Source of the DNA: Eupeodes corollae | Lineage: Eukaryota; Arthropoda; Insecta; Diptera; Syrphidae | Length of the DNA stretch: 64,000 bases | Direction: 5' to 3' | Assembly (NCBI RefSeq): GCF_945859685.1 | Contig: NC_079147.1 | Span: forward strand, 72,877,052 to 72,941,051 | In this document: positions 33,656-43,590 of the stretch, one piece after another | Layout of the letters: each line of letters begins with the position of its first letter | Position numbering within the stretch: position 1 is the first letter of the stretch | Translations under genes and position numbers: made by a program | Notes under the pieces: generated by a model | Seen by the model: the letters and a program-made list of their open reading frames with translations, nothing else | What the model was told of the DNA's origin: nothing | Databases searched by the model: none

Positions 33656-33955
33656 CCCACGATTTTAACTCTCCTAGAAATCTGAAATCAAAAACTAAAA
33701 AAGATTATTAATCTACAATAATGTCGCAATGTCTGGAACTACGGAAAAGTTACAAACATTTTTTTTTACAAAATGGCGGCTGTCTAAAGAAAAATACAAA
33801 AAATTTACCATTTTTTTGAACATTCTTCGATTTGTTAAAAATAGTAAAAATAAAAATTTGGGGATGGCCGTAGTTCCGGACGTAGACAAGTCCCTAAAGA
33901 AGACTTTCTTAAAATTTCAAGTAAATCGGTTCGGCAGAACCTGAGAAATCGTGGG
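33656..33955 (+). repeat. MITE-like 300-bp unit with short inverted repeats
   Basis: The unit is flanked by TA on both sides. It starts CCCACGATTT (33656-33665) and ends AAATCGTGGG (33946-33955), a perfect 10-bp inverted repeat. A second, inner inverted pair is CTGGAACTACGG near 33733 and CCGTAGTTCCGGA near 33870. The unit is non-coding. It may be part of a larger block that runs to CCAGAATACCCCCTTAA at 34184-34200. Confidence 0.5.
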
Positions 33956-34514
33956 TATAAGATTCAAAAAGACAGTTCTGAGAAAAACGCGTTTAAAGTA
34001 CCCCATTATGTCTTTTGTTCTATTAGTTGCAGCCCAACCGATTCGGATGGCTGCTCAGCAAAATACTTATTTCTCCGAAAATAATTTGAATTTGGGAAAA
34101 TCCTCTAGTAGACATATTCTTAAATAGTTAAACTATGAAAATATGAAAAGAAAAAAAAATCGATTTTTTTTAATTTCTAGACCAGAATACCCCCTTAACC
34201 TATCAATAAAATTCCTTCATTATTATCATAAACATGTCTTGATCAATCTATCTGCATAAGGCTGAGCACTTCAATGAACTATTCTTTATCAGTTTTAGAC
34301 ACCTACCTAACTACACAACCAATAGGTGATCCCTTTACAGTTTAAACATACATGTTCTGCCTCTACCTTTTCTTCAGATAATGCATTTTCCATCCTAGTT
34401 TTTCTAATATTAAACTAAAATAAAGCAATACAAAGGAAAAAGCTTTGAACGAATTAGTTGAATACACAAACAATTTTTATCGTTAAGTATGCTTACGAGT
34501 ATTTTTCATTTCCG
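33956..34514. other. Non-coding region, end of a possible repeat block
   Basis: The segment AAAAAATCGATTTTTTTTAA with CCAGAATACCCCCTTAA near 34150-34200 looks like a transposon terminus, because ends of the form TTAAGGGGG recur in insect repeats. No partner end was found. Beyond 34200 nothing is recognised. Confidence 0.4.
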
Positions 34515-35790
34515 GGATGAGTTTTGTCTTGGGATAAAATTTGCAAAATCTCATCGATTCTTTATTTGAAACGTTAGATTGGTCCATGCCATTTACTTTT
34601 TGAAGATAATTTCATTTAAATGTTGGCCGCGGCTGCGTCTTAGGTGGTCCATTCGGAAAGTCCAATTTTGGGTAACTTTTTCGAGCATTTCGGCCGGAAT
34701 AGCCCGAATTTCTTCGGAAATGTTGTCTTCCAAAGCTGGAATAGTTGCTGGCTTATTTGTGTAGACTTTAGACTTGACGTAGCCCCACAAAAAATAGTCT
34801 AAAGGCGTCAAATCGCATGATCTTGGTGGCCAACTTACCTGTCCATTCCTTGAGATGAATTGTTCTCCGAAGTTTTCACTCAAAATGGCCATAGAATCGC
34901 GAGCTGTGTGGCATGTAGCGCCATCTTGTTGAAACCACATGTCAACCAAGTTCAGTTCTTCCATTTTTGGCAACAAAAAGTTTGTTAGCATTGAACGATA
35001 GCGATCGCCATTCACCGTAACGTTGCGTCCAACAGCATCTTTGAAAAAATACGGTCCAATGATTATACCAGCGTACAAACCACACCAAACAGTGCATTTT
35101 TCGGGATGCATGGGCAGTTCTTGAACGGCTTCTGGTTGCTCTTCACTCTAAATGCGGCAATTTTGCTTATTTACGTAGCCATTCAACCAGAAATGAGCCT
35201 TATCGCTGAACAAAATTTGTCGATAAAAAAGCGGATTTTCTGCCAACTTTTCTAGGGCCCATTAACTGAAAATTCGACGTTGTGGCAGATCGTTCGGCTT
35301 CAGTTCTTGCACGACCTGTATTTTATACGGTTTAACACCAAGATCTTTGCGTAAAATTTTCCATGTGGTCGAATAACACAAACCCAATTGCTGCGAACGG
35401 CAACGAATCGACATTTCACGGTCTTCAGCAACACTCTCAGAAACAGACGCAATATTCTCTTCTGTACGCACTGTACGCATTCGTGTGGTTGGTTTTATGT
35501 CCAATAAAGTAAACTGAGTGCGAAACTTGGTCACAATCGCATTAATTGTTTGCTCACTTGGTCGATTATGTAGACCATAAATCGGACGTAAAGCGCGAAA
35601 CACATTTCGAACCGAACACTGATTTTGGTAATAAAATTAAATGATTTGCAAGCGTTGCTCGTTAGTAAGTCTATTCATGATGAAATGTCAAAGCATACTG
35701 AGCATCTTTCTCTTTGACACCATGTCTGAAATCCCGCGTGATCTGTCAAATACTAATGCATGACAATCCTAACCTCAAAATCACCCTTTA
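34515..35790 (-). mobile_element. Mariner (family A), nearly intact transposase with three stop codons
   Basis: The transposase reads on the minus strand from ATG at 35677 (MNRLTNEQRLQII) to 34593. The two long open pieces are 35603-35262 and 35111-34593. The N-terminal helix-turn-helix part contains ALRPIYGLHNRPSEQTI. The catalytic segments are ILFSDKAHF, MWFQQDGATCHTARDS and PPRSCDLTPLDYFLWGYVKS. Only in-frame nonsense codons break it (near 35640, 35260 and 35150). I saw no frameshift. The 5' end carries TAAAGGGTGATTTTGAGGTT in reverse at 35790-35771. A matching 3' inverted repeat is not visible. By my count 36 residues separate the second and third catalytic aspartates. Confidence 0.85.
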
Positions 35791-36139
35791 CAAACGAAAC
35801 TAGCTTACCGACAAAAATGGTGTGTGTTCAATAAGTTCATTCTAATACACAAACCATTTACCCTAAAATAATATTTTCCGAGTGTTTCATATTTTTAATA
35901 TAATAAAAAATTAAGTTTTATTTAACAATTTATAAATTAGTATTCAATTAAATACAATTATCATAGTATACGGAAAATTCTCTCTGTTTTGACACCTTAT
36001 TTGTTAAATTTAGTTCCGTATGAGAGCCAAAAAAGTTAGACATGCTATGTTTTACAAGTAGGTATGTTTTAAATCTCTTATAGGTCCTTTTTAAAAAAGA
36101 TTTTTTGTATAAAGGAGCAAGTTCGTGCGATAAAGTCGT
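35791..36139. other. AT-rich spacer, nothing recognised
   Basis: No gene, RNA or repeat is seen between the mariner terminus and the reversed family R copy. Confidence 0.5.
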
Positions 36140-36402
36140 GCATTTTATTTAAACTGCTATTTTATGCAATTTTCTTGAGAGCCCTTTCATCATTTTTCTG
36201 CATTATTATCTATGTAAGACAATTTATTTGAAGTCGGTATCTCTACTGATTCTTGGACGTACGAACGTACGTACACACGCTTGCGCAGACATCTTTCTAA
36301 AAAAATATATATATCGACTCTAGGGACCTTGAAACGTCGAGAAATGAAACAATTTTCCATTTGACAAATCGGACCCATTGCAATAACTTCCAATGGAAAG
36401 TA
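36140..36402 (-). repeat. Family R repeat, 5' module, reversed (copy R9a)
   Basis: In reverse it opens at about 36402 with the palindrome region (AACTTCCAATGGAAAGT on the plus strand). It runs through CTCTAGGGACCTTGAAACGT and GTACGTACACACGCTTGCGC to GGGCTCTCAAGAAAATTGC near 36186-36168. It meets a forward R body head to head at about 36405. Confidence 0.8.
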
Positions 36403-36410
36403 AAAAGTGA

Positions 36411-36710
36411 ATATTTTGGTTAACCCAAAATTACTTAAGATCCAATAACGCAAGCGGCTTGAATTAATTTGTTTATTATTAAATGTGACGTGATATAAAA
36501 CTGCTATAATTTTGAAAAATAAATTTAATAAATCAAAAAATCTGAATAGTACAATGGTCAGCACGAATATTTTACTACCAAACAATTATTTTATCTCTGC
36601 AAAAATTGTGTTCAACAATGAATAACGGAATCAAATGGATAAAAATTGATTTTCGACTCAAATATATTTTCTAAAGTTAAAGACATGACTTCAAACTGAT
36701 TTCATGTTAA
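36411..36710 (+). repeat. Family R repeat body, forward (copy R9b, left part)
   Basis: It starts with AATATTTTGGTTAACCCAAA, the landmark at 45030 in copy R10, and continues to GACTTCAAACTGATTTCATG. A complete mariner interrupts it, and the body resumes at 37686. Confidence 0.75.
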
Positions 36711-36711
36711 A

Positions 36712-37685
36712 CAGGCTTATTAATTTTGCGCTTTTTATTGACATTTCTTTTTATATAAAGTTTGGACGTTGACATTACGATTACCGTGCGAATTGTTGCA
36801 TGCTCCGATTCATTTGAGGTAATTTTCGACCACTTTTTGATACATATTAGGCGGCATCCCAGCCATAACTTGAAGAGCGTTGGTTTTTAAGTGCATAAGA
36901 GTTCAAGCTTTATCTGCATAAACACGATCTTTAGCGAAGCTCCACAAAAAAAAGGCCAGCGGTGTCAAATCGCATGATCTTAGTGGCCAGTTGATATCGC
37001 CACGACGAGAAATTACGCAGTCAGAAAAGGTCTCTTGAAATAAACTCGAGTTGTGTGGCACGGTGTTTTTGAAAGTACATGTTTTTCAAGTGTAAAAAAA
37101 AGTCCGTTATCTATGACCATAACGCTCCGTTCCATCGTCGTTCTTGAAGAAGTTTTAGGCTGTAATTGCCTCTCTTCAATTACTTAATACGACAGTTTTG
37201 TTTATGAACATACCCACCTGGCACCGAATGAGAAATGTGCTTCGTCGCTGAAGAAAATTTAGTTCGAAAAATCGCTGTCCACCGCCTGCTTTTTAAGCAC
37301 ACATTTGACGTATCTACCACGTTGTAAATGTAAGCTGGAATTTATATGGATGTAGGGATGTAGGTGTAGATCCAAATGAAAAATACGCCGTAATGCTATA
37401 TTTTTAGTAGTACGAGCGAAAATGATAACCAATCCATTCTCTTCAATTTTCTTCAAAATTTTGCTTGCGTAGTTGGGCGATTATTTGCAGTTAGACCATA
37501 ATATCCTCTTAAAGGATGATATGTGGCTTTTGCAGAATCACCATTTTTGTAGTACGTAGTTTGAAGCGATCCATTTTCGTTAATGACAAACTTTCAACTG
37601 AAAAAAAAATATTGGTTTAAAAACTTAACTTTACAGATATCGAATTCTAGCTCTATACTTTTAAAACCACAAAATGGATAACCTG
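36712..37685 (-). mobile_element. Mariner family B, end to end, inside repeat R
   Basis: The element is 974 bp with terminal inverted repeats. The right end in reverse is CAGGTTATCCATTTTGTGGT and the left end is CAGGCTTATTAATTTTGCGC. On the minus strand the decayed transposase shows YYKNGDSAKATYHPLRG, KIEENGLVIIFARTTKNIAL, RRIFHLDLHLHPYIH, RYVKCVLKKQAVDSDFSN, FFSDEAHF, SCDLTPLAFFLW-type sequence near 36960, and the C-terminal MPPNMYQKVVENYLK (36860-36815). There are several stops and frameshifts. Fragments of the same family lie at 12296, 27872 and 30540. Confidence 0.75.
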
Positions 37686-37930
37686 TTAGAATACTTTATC
37701 TTCGATATTCAGTAAAATGATTATAAAAATCTAACAGTCAGTTAGAAAAATAGGTTTTGAAATCAAATTATTTCATGGAAAATATTGCTGGTAATTTGTA
37801 TTTAATTTTTAGAAAAAATTAAGTGATAACTTAAAAAAACACGAAAATCTACAAAACCAACAAAAATCAGATAAGAAATCGTTTTCCTCACAAGTATTAG
37901 GAGAACAAAGAAAGTTACTGACTTAAAATT
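37686..37930 (+). repeat. Family R repeat body, forward (copy R9b, right part)
   Basis: It resumes with CTTCGATATTCAGTAAAATG and AAAAATCTAACAGTCAGTTA, the body landmarks that follow the mariner insertion point in uninterrupted copies (45735-45785). Its 3' terminus is not recognisable. Confidence 0.65.
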
Positions 37931-38860
37931 TTGTATCTCACTCAATTCATTGTTATGAATATTTTGTTAAAGTTCAACAGGACAAATTTAAATGATAATG
38001 ATAAAAATAATGACAATAATTTTGTATGTGAAGTTGAAAAGTGAGAAATTATTTTTCGTTTTTATTTATTAATCATTAACGTAAAAACCGAATAAGCCCG
38101 AAGTCCTCATCATTGCTTATTCAATAATTTAGGGTTCTTTTCAAATAATATTAAATTAATTTGAGGAATGAACCTTTTGATCAAATATTTTTTTTTGCAA
38201 ATGTAGGCTTTTTAACAGAGCCCACTATTGAAACATGACAATTTTACAACAGTTTAGGATTCATGTTTGTAAAATAGGGAAATTTATTTTAACAAATCTA
38301 AATTCTTTGAAAATTGGTTAAAACAAAAGTTTATACCATTTAACATTTTTTTATCGGAGACAAGTACATTGTATGCATATTCATAGGAATTTATCAGTGT
38401 GGTATAGATTCTATACTTCTTCTGAATCAAATGCTTACAAATTAGTACTCAAGTTTGTTCCACACATCAAGATTAAAATAAATTACTAAAATTACACGTT
38501 ATCATTGAAATTTCATTGAGAATTCAAGATCACCATTGGAGTTTACGGAAATGCAAATTTAGGTATTATTTTAATGTCTTCATTTGAAACGTTATTTTTG
38601 CACTTCACCATTGAGTTGATTTTCATAAGTGTATAGTTTATTAACAATTTAATTGCAAATTCTTATTAAATCCTTCCCATTGCTGTATCATTATCTTGTC
38701 AGTTTTTATAATTTACCATATCAAATCCACTTTAACGCGTACAGCAATAAAAATCGTAATAAGTGTCTTAATGTACAATGTATGGAGTGGTTAAATTTAT
38801 GCATCAGTTGGCTATGCAGCAGCAGCAGGTTTAAGTCTTACATGTTCTTCAAGTTGCAGT
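37931..38860. other. Upstream region of the cuticle-type gene
   Basis: No transposon or repeat was recognised, which is unusual for this window. A 99-codon open frame at 38653-38952 overlaps the promoter and transcript leader and is probably not coding. Enhancers of the cuticle-type gene may lie here. Confidence 0.5.
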
Positions 38861-38873
38861 CGCCCACGAAATG

Positions 38874-38908
38874 TATAAAAGTTGATCTCATTTCTGTTAT
38901 CAAATCAG
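38874..38908 (+). promoter_or_regulatory. TATA box and initiator of the cuticle-type gene
   Basis: TATAAAAG at 38874-38881 is followed by AATCAGAAA at 38904-38912. The A of TCAG lies about 33 bp downstream of the first T, a suitable spacing for the start of transcription in insects. The inferred 5' leader is about 65 nt before the ATG at 38972. Confidence 0.7.
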
Positions 38909-38971
38909 AAATCTTTCAAAGCTATCCAAGTTCGAAGTCTCGTTCATCTTAACTTAAACAAAATATTCAAC

Positions 38972-39355
38972 ATGAAGGTAAGTTTTGTAATATCTGTTTT
39001 AAGCGAGAAACTAAAGATGTCTTTATTTTAACAGTTCGCCATGTGTGCCGTAGTCTTGTTGGCCCTAACAATGGGAGTTGCTCAATCATCCATAATACCT
39101 GGAATAAGTCTTAATTTACTTGGTGCAGGTGGTGCCGGACCTACGCTTCAACAAGGTCCAATTGTCATTGGATGGGGAGCAAGTGTACCAGTAGCAGTTC
39201 CATCTCCAGTTGCTGTGGATATTTCTTCTGCTGTTGGAGCACCAGGAGCAACATATGTGGCTAAGACTTTGGGTGCTGTTCATGCTGCTCCATTGCCTGG
39301 ACATACTCAATCAGCTTCAGCAGTTAATGTTGACCCAGCACCAGGAACTGCTTAA
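38972..39355 (+). CDS. Secreted cuticle-type protein, two exons
   Basis: Exon 1 holds only ATG AAG (38972-38977). A 57-bp intron (38978-39034, GTAAGT to TTTTAACAG) is followed by exon 2 at 39035-39355. The product is 108 residues: MKFAMCAVVLLALTMGVAQS is a clear signal peptide, then comes a low-complexity mature chain rich in A, G, P and V with no cysteine. The C-terminal part contains YVAKTLGAVHAAPLPGHTQS and a DPAPGTA end, a pattern I associate with small adult cuticle proteins of flies. A tiny first exon ending just after the start codon is typical of insect cuticle protein genes. It probably contributes to exoskeleton or corneal cuticle. Start, intron and TATA box agree with each other. 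The exact subfamily is uncertain. Confidence 0.85.
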
Positions 39356-40270
39356 AAACAAACTGTTAGTGAAATTCTGTGCTGTGAGGATGATTGATGG
39401 ATAATGTTGACATTGGCATATGCTCTTATGATATTATATTTAAAGGAACTTTGTATCTATAGCTTATTGTTTATATTGAAGGCTTGATTTAAATAGAGAC
39501 AAAAATTGCGTTTCAAAAGGATATTCTTTGCTTACATTTGCGAATGGCTAAAGAGGGTTGTGTGTTCACAAGTACATTGTTCATGTATTCAGTCTCTTTG
39601 AAAAAGTTTCAACGGTAGGACTGATATACGTTCTGACTGGTATATGTACAACAGATCATTTCTGCATACAGCTTTTTGGCCCTATCATTTTGCGACTCGA
39701 ATCAACATAGTTTAGGTCTGTAAACTATTTCATGAGTCAAAGTTAAAACACTGTATATTTAGATAGGATTGATTGCTTAGGTCGTTAATACAATGGTAAA
39801 AGAGTAAAATATTTCATCAGGTTTGAACAGTTGCAGTTTTTTGTTTTAGAAAGAAGTTCACCAATTTTTTGCTAACCTTCTTTTTAGCAATGTTGAGAAA
39901 GTAGCTTTAGTTCTTGGTTATTCAAATTGCTGTCAAGATTTTAAAAAATATCTTGAATTTTTTGTACGAGCAGTATTGTCGTCCAAAATATTTTTCAAGG
40001 GTTTATATTTGCTTGAAATTTTAAACAGCGTCTTAAATTAATAACTGTTTTGAATTGACAGCTTGACCTTAATTTCAAAGCATGTTTTAACAACTGCATA
40101 TTGCCTTGAATGTAATTTAATATTACAGTAAGACTTATTCCTATGTTTGACTTTTCATTTTAAATGATTGCAATTGGTACCATTTTTATTTCAAAAAGTT
40201 GTCTCAAATTCGAGGTCACATCTTTTTTCTTTACAGAAACGGAACTAAAAATGAGTAAGAATTGTTTTTG
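39356..40270. other. Downstream region of the cuticle-type gene
   Basis: No clear polyadenylation hexamer pair, gene or repeat was recognised. The stretch is AT-rich DNA without shared repeats. Confidence 0.5.
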
Positions 40271-40742
40271 TATAGTCCAGATATTAAGGTTTTCACCTAA
40301 AAAAAAATCCAACAGTTTTTAAATTTGTCACACTTACTAAGGGATGTTTAGTAATGACCCAAAAAAGTCCCCAAGAATTCGACGTGAGCTTTAGCCGCAG
40401 TTAAAAGAAACATGGAGTTTTTTTTCAGTTTTTCACTTTTATCTCGAATTAAAAAATGTTGTTCCACAAAATTAAAGCTCATTAAATTTTACAAAGAAAG
40501 CTTGAATGAATTTTTTCATATCTTTTATAGTTTATAAAATAACTCTAGCGGCAGTGAAGAGAAACATACGGTTTTTTCAGTTTTTCGGGTTTATCTTGAA
40601 AACTAATTGCCGTATCAAAATATAACGATGTACAAAATTGAAGCGTATTAAATTTCCTTAAGAAATATGATATTAATTTGTTTGAACTTGTTTTAGTTTG
40701 TAAAATAACTCTATCGGCGTTTAAGGAAACCATGTGATGATT
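40271..40742 (+). repeat. Foldback arm, left
   Basis: This is the inverted partner of 41888-42371. It contains two related units starting near 40408 (GAAACATGGAGTTTTTTTTC) and 40561 (GAAACATACGGTTTTTTCAG), and the start of a third near 40728. Confidence 0.8.
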
Positions 40743-40869
40743 GTTTCAAACACGTTGATGATGATTAAGTACCTAAAACCCTAAAAACGTTTCTGGAAAC
40801 TCTAATAATAAAAAATGGACATTGAAAATAGAAAATGGAAGTGCATCAATATAGGGCATAGCATTATAT

Positions 40870-41790
40870 CAGATGTTTGTCCTACGCCATTCATGTCTCC
40901 AGTACTAAGCAGCCTTGCCTTTTTTATATATAGAAAGCTTGTTTTTAAAAGTTGGTAAACCTTATATCAAGCTTAAGGTTTTGTTCTTCATACTATGAAA
41001 CTCAGTTATTGGAGATATTAGCTGTTTACCACACACAACCAGATTCGAGCGTTTCATTTAACCAATATGTATCTGATAATGCGGATGCAGCGCTGAATCT
41101 ACTTCGATAGGAAAAGAAACCGACACACGAACGCAAAAGCTGAAAAATCTACCTTGTGCTAAATCAACTGGAGAACTTGAAATACTTCCTTTGGAAACAT
41201 TTTAGAATACAGATTGCGGATTAAAAAATTTAGTTTTTGAGAAAGTGAATGCGTGTTCTGAAGAAATGTTATTCCATATTTCCATGCCACCGTACACTTC
41301 CCATACGCCAAATCATGTCACCTGTATTTGCAGGACATGATAAAACTGCCTTCTGTGATGACCCCAGATGAATTTAAAAACTATGTGCAAGAAGGTTACG
41401 CTATTATGAGAAGAACTGACCGACTTTAGACAGGGGTGTGGTCGGAGCAGACAATTGAACAAACTCTAATTCATGGAATGAAGAATATGGGTGGCTTGAC
41501 ACGAGGGCGTGGAATCACTGATAGTGCACTTAGCAAATGGGTTCTCGAGTTGACTGCTACTTATGAAATTTCTTCATCACTCGAAGAATTCACGGGCGTT
41601 TTTTTCTACTAGTGACCAACATTAAGATTTTGGGGACGCACGTTAATTTAGAGTTATTACAGACATTGCAAAACTGTCAAAACCGTTCCAATCGTTCAAT
41701 AGCGATTGCCATCTTTGAAGATGATACAGTAACTTGATAGCCATATAGCGGGCAAACGAGTTTAAGAAGTAAGAAGGGACATACAAATTG
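40870..41790 (+). pseudogene. Decayed coding centre of the foldback-like element, uncharacterised family
   Basis: Reading through stops and shifts, collinear protein segments appear. They are TPFMSPVLSSLAFFIYRKL (40892), FNQYVSDNADAALNLL (41065), HATVHFPYAKSCHLYLQDM (41288), LPSVMTPDEFKNYVQEGYAI (41350), GVWSEQTIEQTLIHGMKNMG (41435), GLTRGRGITDSALSKWVLEL (41495) and SDQH...DFGDAR (41611). These segments, in this order, resemble uncharacterised proteins present in many copies in several invertebrate genomes, with a constant GGLTRGRG core. The resemblance is from memory of motif order, not a search. I know of no assigned function. Placement between inverted arms suggests that the protein belongs to the transposon. 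Confidence 0.55.
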
Positions 41791-41887
41791 AATACTAAAG
41801 TTTTTTTTTTGTGGATGGTTACAGACACGAAGAAATGCGTACCATATTTTTTTAGGAAATTTAATAAGCTTACTTTTCGTGTGAATA

Positions 41888-42371
41888 AAACACATGTTTT
41901 CCTTAAATGCCTATAAAGCAATTTTACAAACTAAAACAAGTACAAACAAATTAATATCATATTTCTTAAGGCAATTTCATAAGCTTTAATTTGTTAGAAG
42001 ATTATTTTTTAATACGATTAATGGCTTTAAAGATAAACCCGAAAAAACATATGTTTCTTTTTACTGCCGCTATCTTTTAACCTATAAAAGATACAAAAAA
42101 ATTCAATTGACTTTTTTTTATAAAATTTAATGAGCTTTAATTTTGTGGAACATAATTTTTTGATACAACAAATAGTTTTCGAGATAAACATGAACAACTG
42201 AAACAAACTCCATGTTTCTCTTAACTCCCGCTATAGCTAACGTCGGATTCTTTGGGACTTTTTTTTTGGGCCATCAGCAGACATCCCTTAGTAAGTGTGC
42301 CAGGTTTCAAAACTGTTGGAATTTTTTTTTTGAGGTGAAGGCAATTTTTTTCATTCATTGACTGGACTATA
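41888..42371 (-). repeat. Foldback arm, right
   Basis: This is the reverse complement of the left arm. It has a few small indels, such as about 15 extra bases near the outer end (TCAATGAATGAAAAAAATTG in reverse) that the left arm lacks. The arms are clearly diverged, so the element is not recent. Confidence 0.8.
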
Positions 42372-43590
42372 GCTAAATAGATGCAGAGATATTTGCAAGC
42401 TATTTGAAGTCCTTGGAATGACATCTTGGCTCATTATTAAAACACACAATTTGCAAAATATTACGGGCACCAATCGGAAGTGCTGAATTTGGTCACATCC
42501 ATGCCTCTTTTTAAATTAAGTTTGAGTTAATTAAAGTTTTAAGGGAAAATATTGCACCTTCTCAATTAAAAAAGGGTCATCATAAGGTCAAGTTGATAAC
42601 TGGATTTTATACCTCTATTCATATTCTGAAAATTATGTTAATTTATAGAAAACGTACCTTCCTATATCACAGGGAGTTAATATTTATCATATGAAATGTT
42701 TGATATACTTATATTATAATTGGTTATAGGTTAGATAAAGTGGATCCAACACTCTAGCATTTAGAAGAGATAATTAAAAAAGGGATTTGATTAGTGTTTT
42801 TAAAATTAGAAATTAAAGGAACCTTTTTTAACTATCCTCATATTTTTAATGAATTTTAGGTAGCTCTTAAGAGTCAAACACAATCTGTAACTTAACGTGA
42901 AAAAACATTTTCAAAAGTTTGCTTTTCTGATTCTAGTTTATGTAGGGCGCAATTGCGCGTGAAAGAAACAGGTTTTAACTTAACAACAATATGGTCAGAT
43001 GAGTTGTTGCCATTTCTACTTATGACAATTTGTATTGAGTTGCGGGACTTTAGCACACCAACCGAAATGAAGATTTCAGCTTTGCTTACCTAGAAGAAAG
43101 TTTTGAGAATTGCAGTTTCTTTGTGCCTTAAGAAGAAATAGATAAGTCTAGCTTCTTTAAAATGATTACATACCTACTTTTCATCTATGGTCTTTTAAAT
43201 AGTTTAATGTTATGTAATCTTAACCTAGCAATTGTTTCCGTTTTAACTTGTTATTTTTTTTTAATGTGTGTCATTTTAAAATGACATTTTTATTTGTTCT
43301 AGACTCTGTGTCCTAGAAAAAAAAATACCTGTCAATAAAAATTTTCGGTAAAAACAATAAAGAATTCCAGTCAAGATCATGCGATGAGTGCCTAAAAAAA
43401 CTGTAAGGGTCTGTTTCACAGATAGTCAGCAATTAAAATTCACAATAGCGTTTCACAATTTCTGGATGAGTCTAACTAGAGTTAATGTTTTAAGTGACGT
43501 ATTAGGTGGATAAAGTACCCAATAGAGGAAATAACTGACAGTTAAAAGAATTAGAAGCAACGGTATTTTTTCTTTTCCTTTTTAATTAAA
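42372..43590. other. Non-coding region between foldback element and Harbinger remnant
   Basis: Nothing is recognised with confidence. It could contain the upstream part or myb-like ORF of the Harbinger element, but I see no motif for it. Confidence 0.45.

Larger units (their letters stand above)
40271..42371. mobile_element. Foldback-like element with arms of about 480 bp
   Basis: The left arm at 40271-40742 and the right arm at 41888-42371 are inverted copies. Both outer ends read TATAGTCCAG (right end in reverse). Shared segments further in include ACACTTACTAAGGGATGT, GAGAAACATGGAGTTT-type sequence, CACAAAATTAAAGCTCATTA and AAGAAATATGATATTAATTT. Within each arm a unit of about 170 bp is repeated, marked by GAAACAT...TTTATCT...CTCTA. 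This layout, long inverted arms built of subrepeats around a central segment, is that of foldback elements. The centre (40743-41887) carries a decayed coding region. Target-site duplication: possibly TA, not certain. Confidence 0.75.

Noticed and set aside
36845..36865. GCGGCATCCCAGCC resembling the family R 3' terminus
   Set aside because: On the minus strand it encodes the expected mariner C-terminal segment (MAGMPPN), so the match to repeat R is coincidental.
38653..38952. 99-codon open frame just upstream of the cuticle-type gene
   Set aside because: It spans the TATA box and transcript leader of the downstream gene and has no recognisable domain.
42430..42510. Possible family R 3' end (CATCCATGCCTCTTTTT)
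   Set aside because: The similarity is short and partial, and it is not supported by body sequence upstream.
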